64,000 bases of DNA from Gossypium raimondii (taxonomy: Eukaryota > Streptophyta > Magnoliopsida > Malvales > Malvaceae), in the NCBI RefSeq assembly GCF_025698545.1, contig NC_068567.1:59029371-59093370 (forward strand), in the 5' to 3' direction. This document shows positions 53,246 to 64,000 of this stretch, piece after piece. A program made the translations under genes and the position numbers. Under the pieces are notes generated by a model that was given only the letters and a program-made list of their open reading frames with translations, searched no databases and was not told where the DNA came from. The stretch's first letter is position 1, and each line of letters starts with the position of its first letter.

Positions 53246-55412
53246 TTAATCTCTGTGTCCACTGGATTCAGTGCCAGATGGCGGTCGTCGACGGTTACGT
53301 GCTGGATTCCTCCTTTGTCCAACTTTTGGCGGGGGTTGTGGTTGCTCCGGTGGGGATCCTGGTTCTTCCAATAGGGTATCTTGTTGTCGGTGTTGGGACG
53401 ATAAGCCACCTTGATAGAATAGTGACTGTGGAAGTGTTTGCATGACTAACGGCGAAGCTGTTTGAAGCCCATACGGTGATGGTGATGGCGATTGGTAAAA
53501 AGAATAGCTCCTCGACGACCCCTCTTGCGATCCCTCGTGCGACGCTGGCATATACATCGGCAGTCCACTCGGTGTAATGGAAAATGGAGATGAACCGGGC
53601 CATTGACTCTAACCTGTTATAGGATTAGAAAAAAGAAACATATAAGGGTTAGGATACAAAAAATGGCTAGGATATGCACCTGGCATCATCTGAAAAGGCT
53701 GTTCCGTGGGTATCATCGATTGAACTGCTGGGTCGGGTGATTGTGTCGGTGCTCTCACTGGGCCTGGTGATTGAATGGCCACTGATGATGGCCGGGTGAT
53801 TGTCTGGGCCTCGTTGATGGGCTTGCGTCGTCGACCCTTCGTCTTGGATTTAAAGGGCCACGTCGTTCCCTTTAGACACGTAATTACCGTTGCCTCTCCT
53901 TTGCCAACAGTTAATACTGCTTGCCATGGATCCTAAACCATGACATATATTTCGGCACGCACACTAACTCAGGAACGATGATCGATTCTCGAGTAGGTAT
54001 ATAATCATACCGATTTTCCCACGTTTGGATGTAGTGTGACCAGAATCTCGGCCAATCCGTATGCAAATACCGTAGGTCAATTTTGTGATGATTATCCAAC
54101 ACCTCAGGTGCCACGGGGATCGGTTGTCGGAATTCAAATTGCCGTAATACTCTGTCTGACTGGTGCATCTCCACGGTCGCATAGTTGGCCAACGTGACTT
54201 TCACGTGCTAAGCGTTTGGATTTTGCAAGTATTCATCTAGAATTATTGCCCGAATTGCCGGATCCTCGTATGGTGTCCATTCAAACTATATGAACATGAT
54301 GGAAATATTAGTTATATACATAATACATAATACTAAATACCAATCGACTAGCTCATGATTGAAACATCAATTTTATTTAATACTTTCTTGTGCTTCCGAC
54401 TTTTGGTCTAATAGAAGCCGTATATCTTCAAGACAGCTAGGTAATCCAGCATAACTTTCCAGATGGTTCCACCTAATTAATTAAATTTTTAGCATACTAT
54501 TATATTTTAAATCTACGTAATAATTATAAAATCGATAGATAAAATTTACCTCGTTATGAGTGGGAATGTATATGGGTAGTCCACTCGATGACGTAAAATA
54601 GAAAGCGAAACCGTGCCCATTACTACAGTAGTGACAGACAACCTCCGATTTTCGCTTTATTGGGTTGTGTCGTCCTGCACATCTCCCGGTACAGTGTTGC
54701 CAACACGATCGACCCCCAACTCAATTTACTGGCTGCTCTAAAATCAATGAGTTTCAGCAGCCATATTAGATGTATGAGGTTCCGTGACAAGTCCAGCATC
54801 AGATAACCTCCAATTATCTGAAGAATGTATGCCCGAGCATATCGGATTCTTTCTAGTTCGGTTGAATCATCATCCGGATCCGAGAATATGTCTCGTAACC
54901 AGCCCATCTTGATCCGACCTCCGTTAATATTCTCCGAAATAGCGCCCAAAAGCTTGTAGCATACGGCTCCCCAATCGCCAGATTGAACAGACCCGGTGAC
55001 TGGGTACTCGTCCACCGGCAATCCCAATTGTAGATTCACATCTTCAAAAGTGATAGTGCACTCTCCACATGGAAGATGGAATGTGTGCGTCTCAGGTCTC
55101 CACCTCTCAATCAACGTAGTGATAAGTTTCAGGTCTAACTTGCATCCCCGGCCTACCATCGCCACGTGCCAAAAACCCGCTTCCCACAGGTAATTCTCTA
55201 CCAACGGTGATGGAGGACCATTCATATTACGGATATAGCATTGCAATATCCGATCTACAGACTTTTATAACAAATAATAAATTAATAATTATTTAAAATT
55301 GCATAAATAAAAAAATCTTAAATAATATTTAAAAATTAAATTTAACACTTACCATTTTCATTTGTTCGACAGATATGTGCTTGTCATCAAGACGAATCAA
55401 TTCTCCGGCCAT
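53246..55412 (-). pseudogene. Decayed plant mobile domain (PMD) protein carried by the Mutator-like element
   Basis: PMD family, related to MAIN/MAIL1; often auto-annotated as aminotransferase-like or serine/threonine phosphatase 7 long form. Exon 1 (55353-55412) encodes MAGELIRLDDKHISVEQMKM with a clean donor. Exon 2 starts near 55261 and carries ENYLWEAGFWHVAMVGRGCK, CGECTITFEDVNLQLGLPVD, then RYARAYILQIIGGYLMLDLS. Later pieces (MHQSDRVLRQFEFRQPIPVA, WENRYDYIPTRE, FRIHGK) lie in exon 3 or 4, and a Pro/Ser/Gln-rich tail ends in an Arg-rich RNPARNRRRPP segment. Lesions include TAG at 54208-54210 replacing a Trp and frame breaks near 54620 and in the tail. Host PMD proteins repress transposons, and their role inside transposons is unsettled. 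It converges with the transposase gene. Confidence 0.8.
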
Positions 55413-55499
55413 TGTTAATTTTGTACAAATTTTTATGATTTAAAAAAAATTCAAAAAAAATTAAATTTTTTTTGAAATAATTAAAAAATTAAAGCAATT

Positions 55500-55640
55500 T
55501 TAAATAAGAATTTGAGAGAAATTTGAAAGGAAATTGAGAGCAAATTGAGATTAAATAGGGATTTGAGAGAAAATTGAGAGCAAATTGAGAAGAAATTGAG
55601 AGGAAATTAGAGAAAGGATTTATTTGTGAAAAAAAATGAA
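55500..55640. repeat. Purine-rich 'gagagaaattgagag' repeats
   Basis: Short, imperfect repeats of a 'tttgagagaaa/attgagagcaaattgag' unit lie upstream of the PMD gene start, read on the minus strand, and probably form its leader or promoter. They have no coding role. Confidence 0.6.
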
Positions 55641-55749
55641 AGGGTGGGGGGTTTTATAATTTTTTTTTATCGTTAGGGGGGTCATCAACGGTCAAAAAAT
55701 TAACCGTTGCTACTGTTTATGCGCGGCCAAAATGCGTCCCCAAGGGAGC

Positions 55750-55961
55750 ACTTACGTGGTAGGAAAACTCGTCCTTGAGGGCGCGCTTTGTTACCACGTA
55801 GGCAAAGCGCTTCCTTGAGGAAGCGTTTTCCTGCCACGTCCCCTGACATCGCGCTGACGTGGACGCGCTTTCAGGAAATTGGGTCATTCCGGTAATTAAT
55901 TTTTTATTAGGTCCATTTCAATAATTTTTAAAAAAAATGGACTTTTATTGGTATTTTGCCC
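55750..55961. repeat. Right terminal inverted repeat of the Mutator-like element
   Basis: Ends 'ggtattttgccc' at 55961. Its reverse complement starts 'gggcaaaataccaataaaag' and aligns with the left end. GC-rich words 'cacgtcagcgcgatgt' and 'gacgtggcagg' are shared exactly. Confidence 0.8.
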
Positions 55962-56704
55962 TTCATTTATTGTTCTGCCTCTTTTAACTGAATATTTCCT
56001 TCTTTATTCCTCTCTCCTTCTCCACCATAATTTGCTATATCATTCTTTATTTATTGCTCAACATTTTGCCCTTTTGACTTAACCCATTTAAGATTTAACC
56101 CTGCATTGCAACCAATATACTTTACCACCTGCTACAATTCTTAATATTGAAGGTTTCAACTCCAAAATCTTTTACAAACATAAATTTTGATTTCGTTAAT
56201 ATACATATAGTCATCCACGGACAACTTTTAGAGATGTTTTTGAGTACAGTCCATCGATCTCTCAACATAAGTATGTTACCATTTGATCTATTTTTTATTT
56301 TCCATCATTTAAAACACTTTTTCTGTGTTTTTTATAAAATTTTCAACAAAAGAAAGGATATAATTAATAATAGAGTGGGTATAATTCAACATTCTCAAAC
56401 TCCACCGCACAATAATTGATCCTACGATATATATACTTTTATATTTAAATGTGTATTCATCGTAAATATGAAGAGTTGATAAGAATAATACTATCACTGC
56501 CCCAAGAACCCGTTAGCTAAAGTCATAAATGTGCGTATATGCATGCATATTTCCTTTTCTATTTTTATCTACAGTTCCTCACATTTTTTTACTCATTAAA
56601 TCAGAGCCTACTTTTGATTTCCATATGTAAAATAGCTCTCTCCCCTTAGCTGTTTATGTTGAAAATTCTTTCCTTTCCTCCCTACTCCTCTCATTGTTTC
56701 AAAG
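55962..56704. other. Upstream region of the HMA-domain gene
   Basis: Intergenic and AT-rich. The bases 'ttcatttat' right after 55961 would be the right copy of a 9-bp Mutator target duplication, but the left flank matches only partly. No gene was recognised. Confidence 0.45.
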
Positions 56705-57956
56705 ATGAAGAATGGGAAGATGATGAGAGGCTTCATGTGCCATTCCACGGCAGTAAACACTGCGTGCATGGCGGCCGATCCTCGCTCCGTTGTGATGCCG
56801 AGAAGGGCCGACAGACTCCGTGTAGGTGATGATGATGATGATAAAAGAGTAATCAACAATGCTAGGTATTCTAGGCTTGTCGGAGCTGACAAGAGGCCAA
56901 TTGTCACCACTTTTGTAAGAAGGGAACAAAATCAACAACAGAAGCCGAAGAAGACCCTTGAGAAACCAGTTCAACTAGGTTCATCGAAGCATGTTTTCCA
57001 GGTGGTCATCATCATGTATTCGATTATGCCAATAATATTTGCTTCAATAAAACATAGACACATACGTATACTTCAAAAGAACCGATGTTTAACAAACAGA
57101 TCTTGTAAATGGCTGTATAACCCTTTTTTATGGCAGGTGGTTGTCATGCGGGTCGCCATTCATTGTCAAGGTTGTGCTGGTAAAGTGAAGAAACATTTAT
57201 CCAAAATGGAAGGTATATACACATATATAGGCGAATCGATGCATGCTCTACTTAAAAATTCATCATGTAATTTCAGTTAAACCTTTTTTTTATCACACAA
57301 CGTTAAGATCATAACATGAAGCATTGGTATCTCCACCTAATATGACCTATTTTCAGTTAAACCATAGCGTTTCATTTAAGTACAAGATAGCTTAAAAGTT
57401 AACCATAACATACCTTGTGATGCTTTTTTTCTTTATTTTCTTCACCCAATTTGGAGGTGAGGTTATTTATGAAGAAATGAATCCGCATCGGCCCACCACT
57501 TATTTCGTATAAAAGAGTCAAGGACAGACCTTATTATCTTTTCGTCATATCATTTTCAACTTGTTTTACAAGTTGCATGTAGCACCAACCACCAAGAGGG
57601 CATTGAATGTTACCTTCAACCTCAAAAGCTGAGCCAGCCAACCAGTTGTTTAAAAAAAAAAAAAACATATAGTTAACTAGCAATTGTTTTCACATGGATT
57701 AAACCAACAGTACATAAAGGTCCCATGATATTGGTCAACAAGCATCGATTCAGCTACCTTTGCTAAAACAATAAATACGATGAAATTTCATTTCGTGATT
57801 TGTTTCTTTTTTCTTTTGTGGATTGGAAAAGCAGGGGTTACATCATTCAGTATAGACATTGAAACCAAAAGGGTGACGGTGATGGGGCACGTATCGCCGG
57901 TGGGTGTATTGGAGAGCATTTCAAAGGTGAAAAAGGCTGAGTTCTGGCCTTGTTAA
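56705..57956 (+). CDS. NAKR-like heavy-metal-associated (HMA) domain protein, 3 exons
   Basis: Small metal-binding protein of the HMA/HIPP class, closest as I recall to the sodium/potassium root defective (NAKR) group and 'copper chaperone' annotations. Exons: 56705-57001, 57137-57212, 57835-57956. They join in phase to 164 residues. The N-terminal half (MKNGKMMRGFMCHSTAVNTA, then PRSVVMPRR) is basic and low in structure. The HMA fold begins at VVVMRVAIHCQGC, with the metal-binding Cys pair at about residues 109 and 112, followed by AGKVKKHLSKMEGVTSFSID, TKRVTVMGHVSP and the C-terminal KKAEFWPC. All canonical motifs are intact. There is no C-terminal CaaX isoprenylation box, unlike HIPPs proper. 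NAKR1 in Arabidopsis affects phloem ion balance and flowering; the role of this copy is an inference. Confidence 0.88.
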
Positions 57957-59566
57957 AATGCCTCTTTGGGACGAAAATGGAAAACAAAGCAAAATTCATT
58001 TTAATATTTAGTGTGTGGTAATAAAAACGAGGGGTAAGTAGGTGTGGGCTTTGGAATATGTGAAAATTGTGAAGTGATGATAGGTATAGGGATGTCGACG
58101 TTCCCATGCATGGCTTGACACTGAATTTTATTATTATGGGCGAAGTATTATATTATTCAACTTGATATCATGAAAATTATCTGTATTTATTTATTTTAAA
58201 TAATAATTGAAGTTACCTAATCTAATTCTTCACTATCTAGCCTATCAAATAAAAATTAGATTTATATTTTTGATGTAACATGTTAAAATAATAATTATAT
58301 TTATTTTAATAATTTTTAATTTTTATTAATTTATTGATGATATATTTTAATATGATTATTTATTTTAGTGTATTAAATACAAATATAGAAGCTCTTGTTA
58401 TCGTGGTTTTAAAGCAACAATATATCCATGTCATGCGCTACACATCGTATTTACTTAAATGCAAATATAAAATTTAGTAATAATAATAAATTTATTTTTA
58501 TTTTGATTTTAATTTTTTAAAATTTATTTTACCGTTAACTTTTAAATTTTAGTTAAAATGCTATGTTTAGACACCAAAGTGAAAAATGATAAAAAATTAA
58601 GCTAAATTAACTATGTATCCTAAAATCTAAATCAAGGTCATTTAACTAAATTGAGTGATTATAAATTATAATAATAAAGGTTAAATTCTACTATCAGTAT
58701 TTGTAGTATGACTGGATTTTAATTTGACCAATTTTAGTTCCTGTACTTTTTGAATTGATCAATTTTAGTTCTTAAATTTTTCAATTTTGAAATTTTAATC
58801 CTAACCCAAATAGTAGTTGTCAAATTTGTTTGTTTAAATTCAATTACTAATCTTTTACTATACATACAGTTATAGATTTAGTCTATATTTTCAATTGAAT
58901 CATTCTAAGTCACAAAATTCAAATTTCAGTCTTGACGCAAATAATCCATTAACTGAATTTTTAGTTAGTAATATATGGAAATAACAAATTGACATGGCAT
59001 TAATATGCTTTGCACATCAGATTTTGGAAAAAAACAAAACAAAACTTAATGATGACTGAAATTCTAAAATTTGAAAAGTACAGGGACTAAATCCATAGCT
59101 TTTGCAAAGTATAGGGACTAATAGCAGCATTTAACCAAGAAAAAGCGACACACATTAAAGAGGTGATAAATGGAAGGGGGGAAAAAAGCATACTAGCCCA
59201 ATTTCGTAGTCAACTTCCCATTTTTTTGTTATAAATTAATTTCGAGATCAATGTATTCAACCTAGTATATATAATGACTAAATTAAGAAGGCATTAAATC
59301 TCGAATATACGAAGAAAACGCAATATTTTTCTACATTTTCTTTTGACTTGGTCATTAATTTACCCAACATTTCATGCTATGTTCACATCTCAACTGTTGT
59401 CTTTCCTAAATAGAAAATATTTTGGTTTTTTCCCCCTTTTGTTTCCAGTGGCTTAGATTCCACATAAAAACTATGCAAGTGCGATGAATCTAGACATCTT
59501 TTTATAAGAACTGTTCAATTACTAAATCTAGAAAAATATACATGTATTCGACACAATTCTAACAGA
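57957..59566. other. Intergenic region with one MITE, upstream of the sulfate transporter
   Basis: AT-rich. The only recognisable element is the fold-back MITE at 58679-59136. The remaining sequence up to 59566 should hold the promoter and leader of the sulfate transporter gene, but I found no clear TATA box. Confidence 0.5.
58679..59136. mobile_element. Fold-back MITE (about 460 bp)
   Basis: The left end 'ggttaaattctactatcagt' and the reverse complement of the right end 'ggttaaatgctgctattagt' match. The inverted similarity continues inward through 'ctgtacttttgaat/caaatt' and 'ttttagaatttcag/ttttgaaatttta'. It is non-coding. No sure target duplication was found. Confidence 0.7.
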
Positions 59567-62500
59567 ATGGCTAAGAATGTGAGTGATGAGCATGGCTCCA
59601 AGGGTGTGGAAACGATTAGTAGTTCGTCGTCGTGTCAGAGTTCGTCGTCGCCTCGGAGTTCGCCGTATGTTCACGAAGTGGGAGTGCCTCCGAAGCAAAA
59701 CCTGTTAAAAGAAATTGCAGCAGTTGTGAAGGAAACTTTATTTGCAGATGATCCTTTGCGACATTTCAAGGATCAACCGAGCTCAAAAAAGTTTATTCTG
59801 GGCCTTCAAGCAATATTTCCTATATTAGAATGGGGAAAACACTATAATCTTTCTAAATTCAAAGGCGACTTGATTGCTGGACTTACTATTGCAAGTCTTT
59901 GCATTCCACAGGTATCCCCCAATCTGTGAAATAAATTAAGGGTAAACTATACTATTAGTCACTAAATTATGTGTAAATTTTTGTTTTGGTTACTTAACTA
60001 AAAAAGTTATAATTTGGCCACTAAACTATTCAAAAGTTTTCATTTAAATTATTGGGTTGTTAAAATCGATGTTATATGACTTTTTAGTGCTTGCTCCAAT
60101 CGAAAGCTCTTCTTTTTTCTTTTCTACAATTAAGTTTTTTTTTTCATGAAACAACTTTGGATGTTATAAATCTATGAACCAGAATTCAAACAATTTTTTT
60201 CTCCGATCTTTGACATTGACTGTTAGATCGATTTGGATTTAAGGTATGTTCTTCTACTCATCGAAGGGTACTGATCCACCGTACTTACCCTCAAATTGAC
60301 ACTTGGAGCTTGCTAGCTGAACTTCTTTTTAAAAAAAGACTTAACAGTCTAACGACTTAAATAAAAACTTTTTTGAATAATTCAATGACTTAAATAAAAA
60401 CTTTTAAATAGTCCAGTGACAAAATTGTAACATTTTTAGTTAAGTGATCAAAACGAAAAGTTGCCCATAGTTTAGTGACTAATAATGTAGTTTACCCATA
60501 AACTAATGTAGTAGAAAATTTTCTCTTTTATACAACTTTTTTTATTCAAAACAGGACATTGGATATGCAAAGCTTGCCAATTTGGAACCCCAATATGGAC
60601 TATGTATGTTTCTTACAAGTTACTAAGCTAGGAACCAATCAATTAATCATTTAGTTACTGATCAAGGAACTTGATTTCAATTCCATGACAGATAGTAGCT
60701 TTGTTCCACCTCTGGTATATGCATTCATGGGAAGCTCACGGGATATGGCTATCGGACCCGTGGCAGTGGTGTCTCTTTTGCTTGGTAGTCTCCTGCAGGA
60801 TGAAATCGACTCGTCTGCTAATCCGGTCGGTTACCGGCACCTTGCATTCACGGCTACTTTCTTTGCTGGCCTCACTCAGTTCATACTCGGATTTTTGAGG
60901 TATATATATATATATGAGCACATATTTTTCGGGTTACGTATATCATGCTTAATGGTTGGTATGATTGGTTATAGGTTGGGATTCTTGATAGACTTCCTAT
61001 CTCATGCCGCCATAGTTGGGTTTATGGGGGGTGCTGCAGTCACCATTGCACTTCAACAACTTAAAGGTCTACTTGGAATAAAAAAATTTACAAAGGACAC
61101 TGATATTGTCTCTGTCATGAGTTCAGTATTTAGTTCAGCACGTCATGGTGTAAGTAATTTACTATTTCTGTGGTTAGTCATGTTTTTATTTTGCTAATAA
61201 TCCTAATGTTTAACTCTGATTCTACAGTGGAATTGGAACACTATTCTAATAGGAATCTCCTTTTTGATCTTCCTCTCGGTTACAAAATACATTGTAAGAT
61301 CAAATCCTTTTCTTCATCATCTATGAAGAACATTATTAATTATTCATCTAATATAATGATCATATAACAATGGAAACAGGGGAAAAAACAAAAGAAATTC
61401 TTTTGGGTGCCAGCCATTGCTCCATTGATCTCTGTTATCATCTCCACCGTTTCAGTGTATGCCACACGAGCCGACAAGCATGGGGTTGAGATCGTACGTA
61501 TACCGTTATCTTTTTTACAAAGCAATGAAGATTCCTATGGTTTTTTTGTGGTTTCTATAGGTGAAAAATATCAGAAAGGGGATCAATCCACCATCTGTGA
61601 AAGAAATATTTTTCTCCGGACAGTATGCTGGCAAAGGTTTCAAGATCGGTGTCGTGTCGGGTATGATAGCATTGACGGTACGAAAAAACGCAGCCCCGGA
61701 TTTCATTGCTTCAATTAAGACGATTCAAGTAGCCTTAATTTTTTTTATATTTACTTTCATTAGGAAGCTGTTGCAATTGGAAGAACATTTGCTTCCATGA
61801 AAGACTACCAGTTGGATGGTAACAAAGAAATGATAGCATTAGGAACCATGAACATTGTTGGTTCAATGACATCTTGCTATGTCGCCACAGGTGACAAAAA
61901 CACAAACTTTTCGACACATATATATACATATAAATCATTGTAATGTTCTTTTTTCATGTATGCATGCACATTGCAGGGTCCTTCTCTCGGTCAGCAGTAA
62001 ATTACATGTCTGGTTGTGAAACAGCTGTTTCTAACATAGTGATGGCCTGCGTTGTGCTGTTGACATTAGCGCTCATCACACCGCTGTTCAAGTACACCCC
62101 AAATGCAATACTTGCTTCCATTATCATATCAGCAGTGGTTGGATTAGTAGACATTGAGGCAGTGACTCTAATATGGAAGATCGATAAATTCGATTTCATT
62201 GCTTGTATGGGAGCCTTCTTTGGTGTTGTTTTCTCTTCCGTTGAGGTCGGCCTTGTAATTGCAGTGAGTGATTCGTATCAATCACATATCTATATTCAAC
62301 ACTCACACTTGAATCCAAATAACATGGATGTTGCTATAGGTTTCGATATCATTTGCAAAGATCCTATTACAAGTTACAAGACCTCGGACAGCAATTCTTG
62401 GAAAGGTACCAAGGACTGCTACTGTTTATAGGAACATCCAGCAATATCCAGATGCAACAAAAGTGCCAGGGATTCTCATTGTTAGAGTTGATTCTGCAAT

Positions 62501-63071
62501 TTATTTTTCCAACTCCAACTATGTAAAAGAAAGGTAACAGTCAGCGTTTCCACGTTGGGATCTCCATTTTAAATGTGTTTAAGTATAAATCCTTGCAGGA
62601 TTTTGAGATGGCTGGCTGATGAAGAAGAACATGTGAAAGAAAATTCCCAACCCAGATTTCAGTATTTGATTATTGAAATGGGCCGTAAGCATTCTTCCAT
62701 TTTTTTCCTTTTTCAAGTTAGCCCAATGGGAGATTTCTTTTCTTACGAAATTGCATTGTTACAGCTGTAACTGACATTGACACTAGTGGGATTCATGCCC
62801 TTGAAGAGTTGTTCAGAGCTCTTCAAAAGAGGGATATTAAGGTAAATCAACAGTTAAAAGAAAAAGCTCAAAGTTTGTGGGGTAAATAAATCTGAGGTCT
62901 TATTTTCTGGAATTGTAAAAATTGCAGCTGGTATTAGCAAATCCAGGGCCAGTAGTGGTTGATAAGCTCCATGCTTCAAAGTTTCAAGAGTTGATAGGTG
63001 AGGGAAGGATCTTCCTCACTGTGGCTGATGCTGTACGGACATGTTATTCAAAAATGGAATTAGAGCCCTAA
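59567..63071 (+). CDS. SULTR1: Group 1 high-affinity sulfate transporter, 13 exons
   Basis: SLC26/SulP proton-sulfate symporter of the root-uptake SULTR1 group. Exons: 59567-59911, 60555-60603, 60692-60899, 60975-61149, 61228-61293, 61380-61493, 61561-61677, 61764-61890, 61977-62263, 62340-62533, 62599-62684, 62765-62841, 62928-63071. All are in phase, giving 662 residues; Arabidopsis SULTR1;2 has 653. The Ser-rich N-terminus precedes VGVPPKQNLLKEI, LFADDPLRHFKDQP, GLTIASLCIPQDIGYAKLAN, the SSFVPPLVYA and GFMGGAAVTIALQQLKG transport-core motifs, GSFSRSAVNYMSGC and WKIDKFDFIACMGAFFGV. A C-terminal STAS domain follows, with DSAIYFSNSNYVKER and VTDIDTSGIHALEEL. DIGYAKLANL, KNIRKGINPPS and the STAS sequence favour group 1 over SULTR3, which reads GISYAKLANL. 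The start ATG is the only one before the conserved region. No lesions were seen. Which member (1;1, 1;2 or 1;3) cannot be told by eye. Confidence 0.92.
59940..60497. mobile_element. Fold-back MITE in intron 1 of the sulfate transporter
   Basis: The left end 'gggtaaactatactattagt' and the reverse complement of the right end 'gggtaaactacattattagt' are near-identical. Pairing continues through 'cactaaa.tatg', 'gttttggttacttaactaaaa' and 'actatt.aaaagttt'. It fills most of the intron and leaves the splice sites intact. Flanks read TAA on both sides if one base of slack is allowed, which would suit a Harbinger-type target, but this is tentative. Confidence 0.8.
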
Positions 63072-63561
63072 ATGAATGTATTCATGTTCATGCCTCTTAT
63101 CATTCAATATTTGGAGGGATATATTAAAGGGTTTACATGAAAGCTTAATAGAAACTTTTATTTAAGCCCAATAAACCCTGTATAAAGGACTCAGACCTAA
63201 GACAACAAAATGGGATGCCAATTACCTTTAGTTTCTGGCCTAAAAGTTTATAAAAGCGAGTCTTTTAAGTAATGGAAGAATACCCTTTGTTGACGAATGT
63301 TAAAACATGCACAGGCAAGCAAAGGCCAGTTCCATGGTGGGGACTGATCCCTTGATCAACAAACTCCCATACATCAATTTAAGCATAGAAAAATTTGACA
63401 AACATTATGGGATATTAGTATAGAATACGAGTTCCAAATATCAGACTAATATATAATCTAATATGCTCACAAGGATGGTCCAAAGCTCACAAAATCAATG
63501 CCACCTACTCCACCCTCATCATCAATACAAAAGGGGAAGTAAATCAACACGAGAGGATAGC
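63072..63561. other. Gap between convergent genes
   Basis: This is the 3' region of the sulfate transporter and of the gene entering from the right on the minus strand. Nothing else was recognised. Confidence 0.5.
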
Positions 63562-64000
63562 TTAGTACATAGAGGTTAACATAATTATGAAGCCTAAGAT
63601 AAGAGATCCCATTGAAGCAGAAACAACTTGAGAGCCTGAGCTGCCGGGAGATGGTGCCGGTGCTGCCTCATTTGCTCCTCCTGAGAATGCTGCCGGCGCA
63701 CCTGCTATTGCTGACGGTGCCATACCTACAAGTTAAATTGTTCAGTAAAAAGGGTCATCACCAGAAAGGTTCCGAGTTATATTTCTGGTATGAACAAGCA
63801 TCAGATTTATCAGAAAATAATACCTGGTGCACCAGTAGGACTGAGAGACACTGCAAAAAAAAAAAAAAAACATCAGTGCTGCTAAGACTCAAAATCCTGT
63901 TCTTTTCTATTCTTTTTTCTTTTACTGTTTTTCCATGTTAATGAATTAATATATGAAATTCACCATTTTTTACACATGCAAAAGCAAAAGCAAAATCTTT
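63562..64000 (-). CDS. 3' exons of a possible GPI-anchored arabinogalactan-like protein (partial)
   Basis: Two exons on the minus strand join in phase: a 27-base exon at 63824-63850 (encodes SLSPTGAP) and the last exon at 63562-63725. The product reads GMAPSAIAGAPAAFSG, then Ala/Pro/Ser-rich APAPSPGSSGS, then a hydrophobic tail (ASMGSLILGFIIML) and a stop. A Pro/Ala/Ser stretch followed by small residues and a terminal hydrophobic run fits a GPI-anchor signal on a cell-surface protein such as an arabinogalactan protein, LTPG or similar. The family proper cannot be told because the upstream exons lie beyond the window. Confidence 0.55.

Larger units (their letters stand above)
48996..55961. 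mobile_element. Mutator-like element with transposase and plant mobile domain gene
   Basis: The element has long terminal inverted repeats. The left end (48996 to about 49205) and the right end (about 55750-55961), read inward, share 'taccggaatg', 'cacgtcagcgcgatgt', 'ggggacgtggcaggaaaacg', 'cctacgtgg' and 'cctcaaggacg' in the same order. Inside lie a decayed MULE transposase on the plus strand and a decayed plant mobile domain gene on the minus strand, convergent and about 220 bases apart. Mutator elements make 9-bp target duplications; none is clean here, and the outermost left bases have diverged, so the ends are approximate. Both genes carry several stops, so this is a non-autonomous relic. 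Confidence 0.85.

Noticed and set aside
53246-55412. Serine/threonine phosphatase or aminotransferase function for the minus-strand gene
   Set aside because: Those names are common database labels for plant mobile domain proteins. No phosphatase or aminotransferase catalytic motif is visible here.
55962-55970. A 9-bp target duplication for the Mutator-like element
   Set aside because: The right flank ttcatttat matches the left flank only at about six of nine positions, and the left end itself is uncertain, so no duplication is claimed.

Overview
The window is nuclear DNA from a flowering plant. It carries split genes with GT-AG introns, a tRNA-Met with an intron, Ty1-copia, Mutator and hAT/Harbinger-type elements, and dicot gene families. 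The repeat types (a Mutator element carrying a plant mobile domain gene, GC-rich 'GGCCCG' MITEs) look like Malvaceae, probably cotton (Gossypium). That genus call is an inference from recalled repeats, not a search result.

Layout. 1-3.3 kb: AT-rich intergenic DNA with MITE remnants. 3.56-10.16 kb (+): an 11-exon BAK1/SERK3-type receptor kinase, apparently intact. 10.7-16.35 kb (-): a broken, intron-containing copy of the mRNA-export WD40 gene RAE1, interrupted by MITEs. 16.5-31.3 kb: a long repeat-rich gap with several inverted-repeat elements, including a hairpin with arms of about 260 bp at 24 kb, and mosaic LTR fragments at 27-30 kb. 31.4-36.26 kb (+): a 10-exon ALD1-like aminotransferase with a GC-rich MITE in intron 5. 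36.86-39.66 kb (-): an F-box/kelch gene with a single coding exon and a 5' leader intron. 40.3 kb: a Tourist-like MITE. 42.28-46.92 kb: a Ty1-copia element with near-identical 170-bp LTRs and a 5-bp target duplication but a decayed interior. 48.2 kb (-): elongator tRNA-Met. 49.0-55.96 kb: a 7-kb Mutator-like element with long terminal inverted repeats, a decayed transposase (+) and a convergent decayed plant mobile domain gene (-). 56.7-57.96 kb (+): a NAKR-like heavy-metal-associated domain protein. 59.57-63.07 kb (+): a 13-exon group 1 high-affinity sulfate transporter. 63.56 kb to the right edge (-): the 3' exons of a possible GPI-anchored, arabinogalactan-like protein that runs off the window.

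How the genes relate. These are independently transcribed plant genes, not an operon. BAK1-type co-receptors act in pattern-triggered immunity and brassinosteroid signalling, and ALD1 makes the precursor of pipecolic acid for systemic acquired resistance. Two immunity genes therefore lie about 21 kb apart, but nothing in the sequence shows co-regulation. Exon boundaries were read by eye from splice signals, reading phase and remembered family sequences. They keep frame across the whole of BAK1, ALD1, the sulfate transporter and the HMA gene, which is the main support for calling these four intact.
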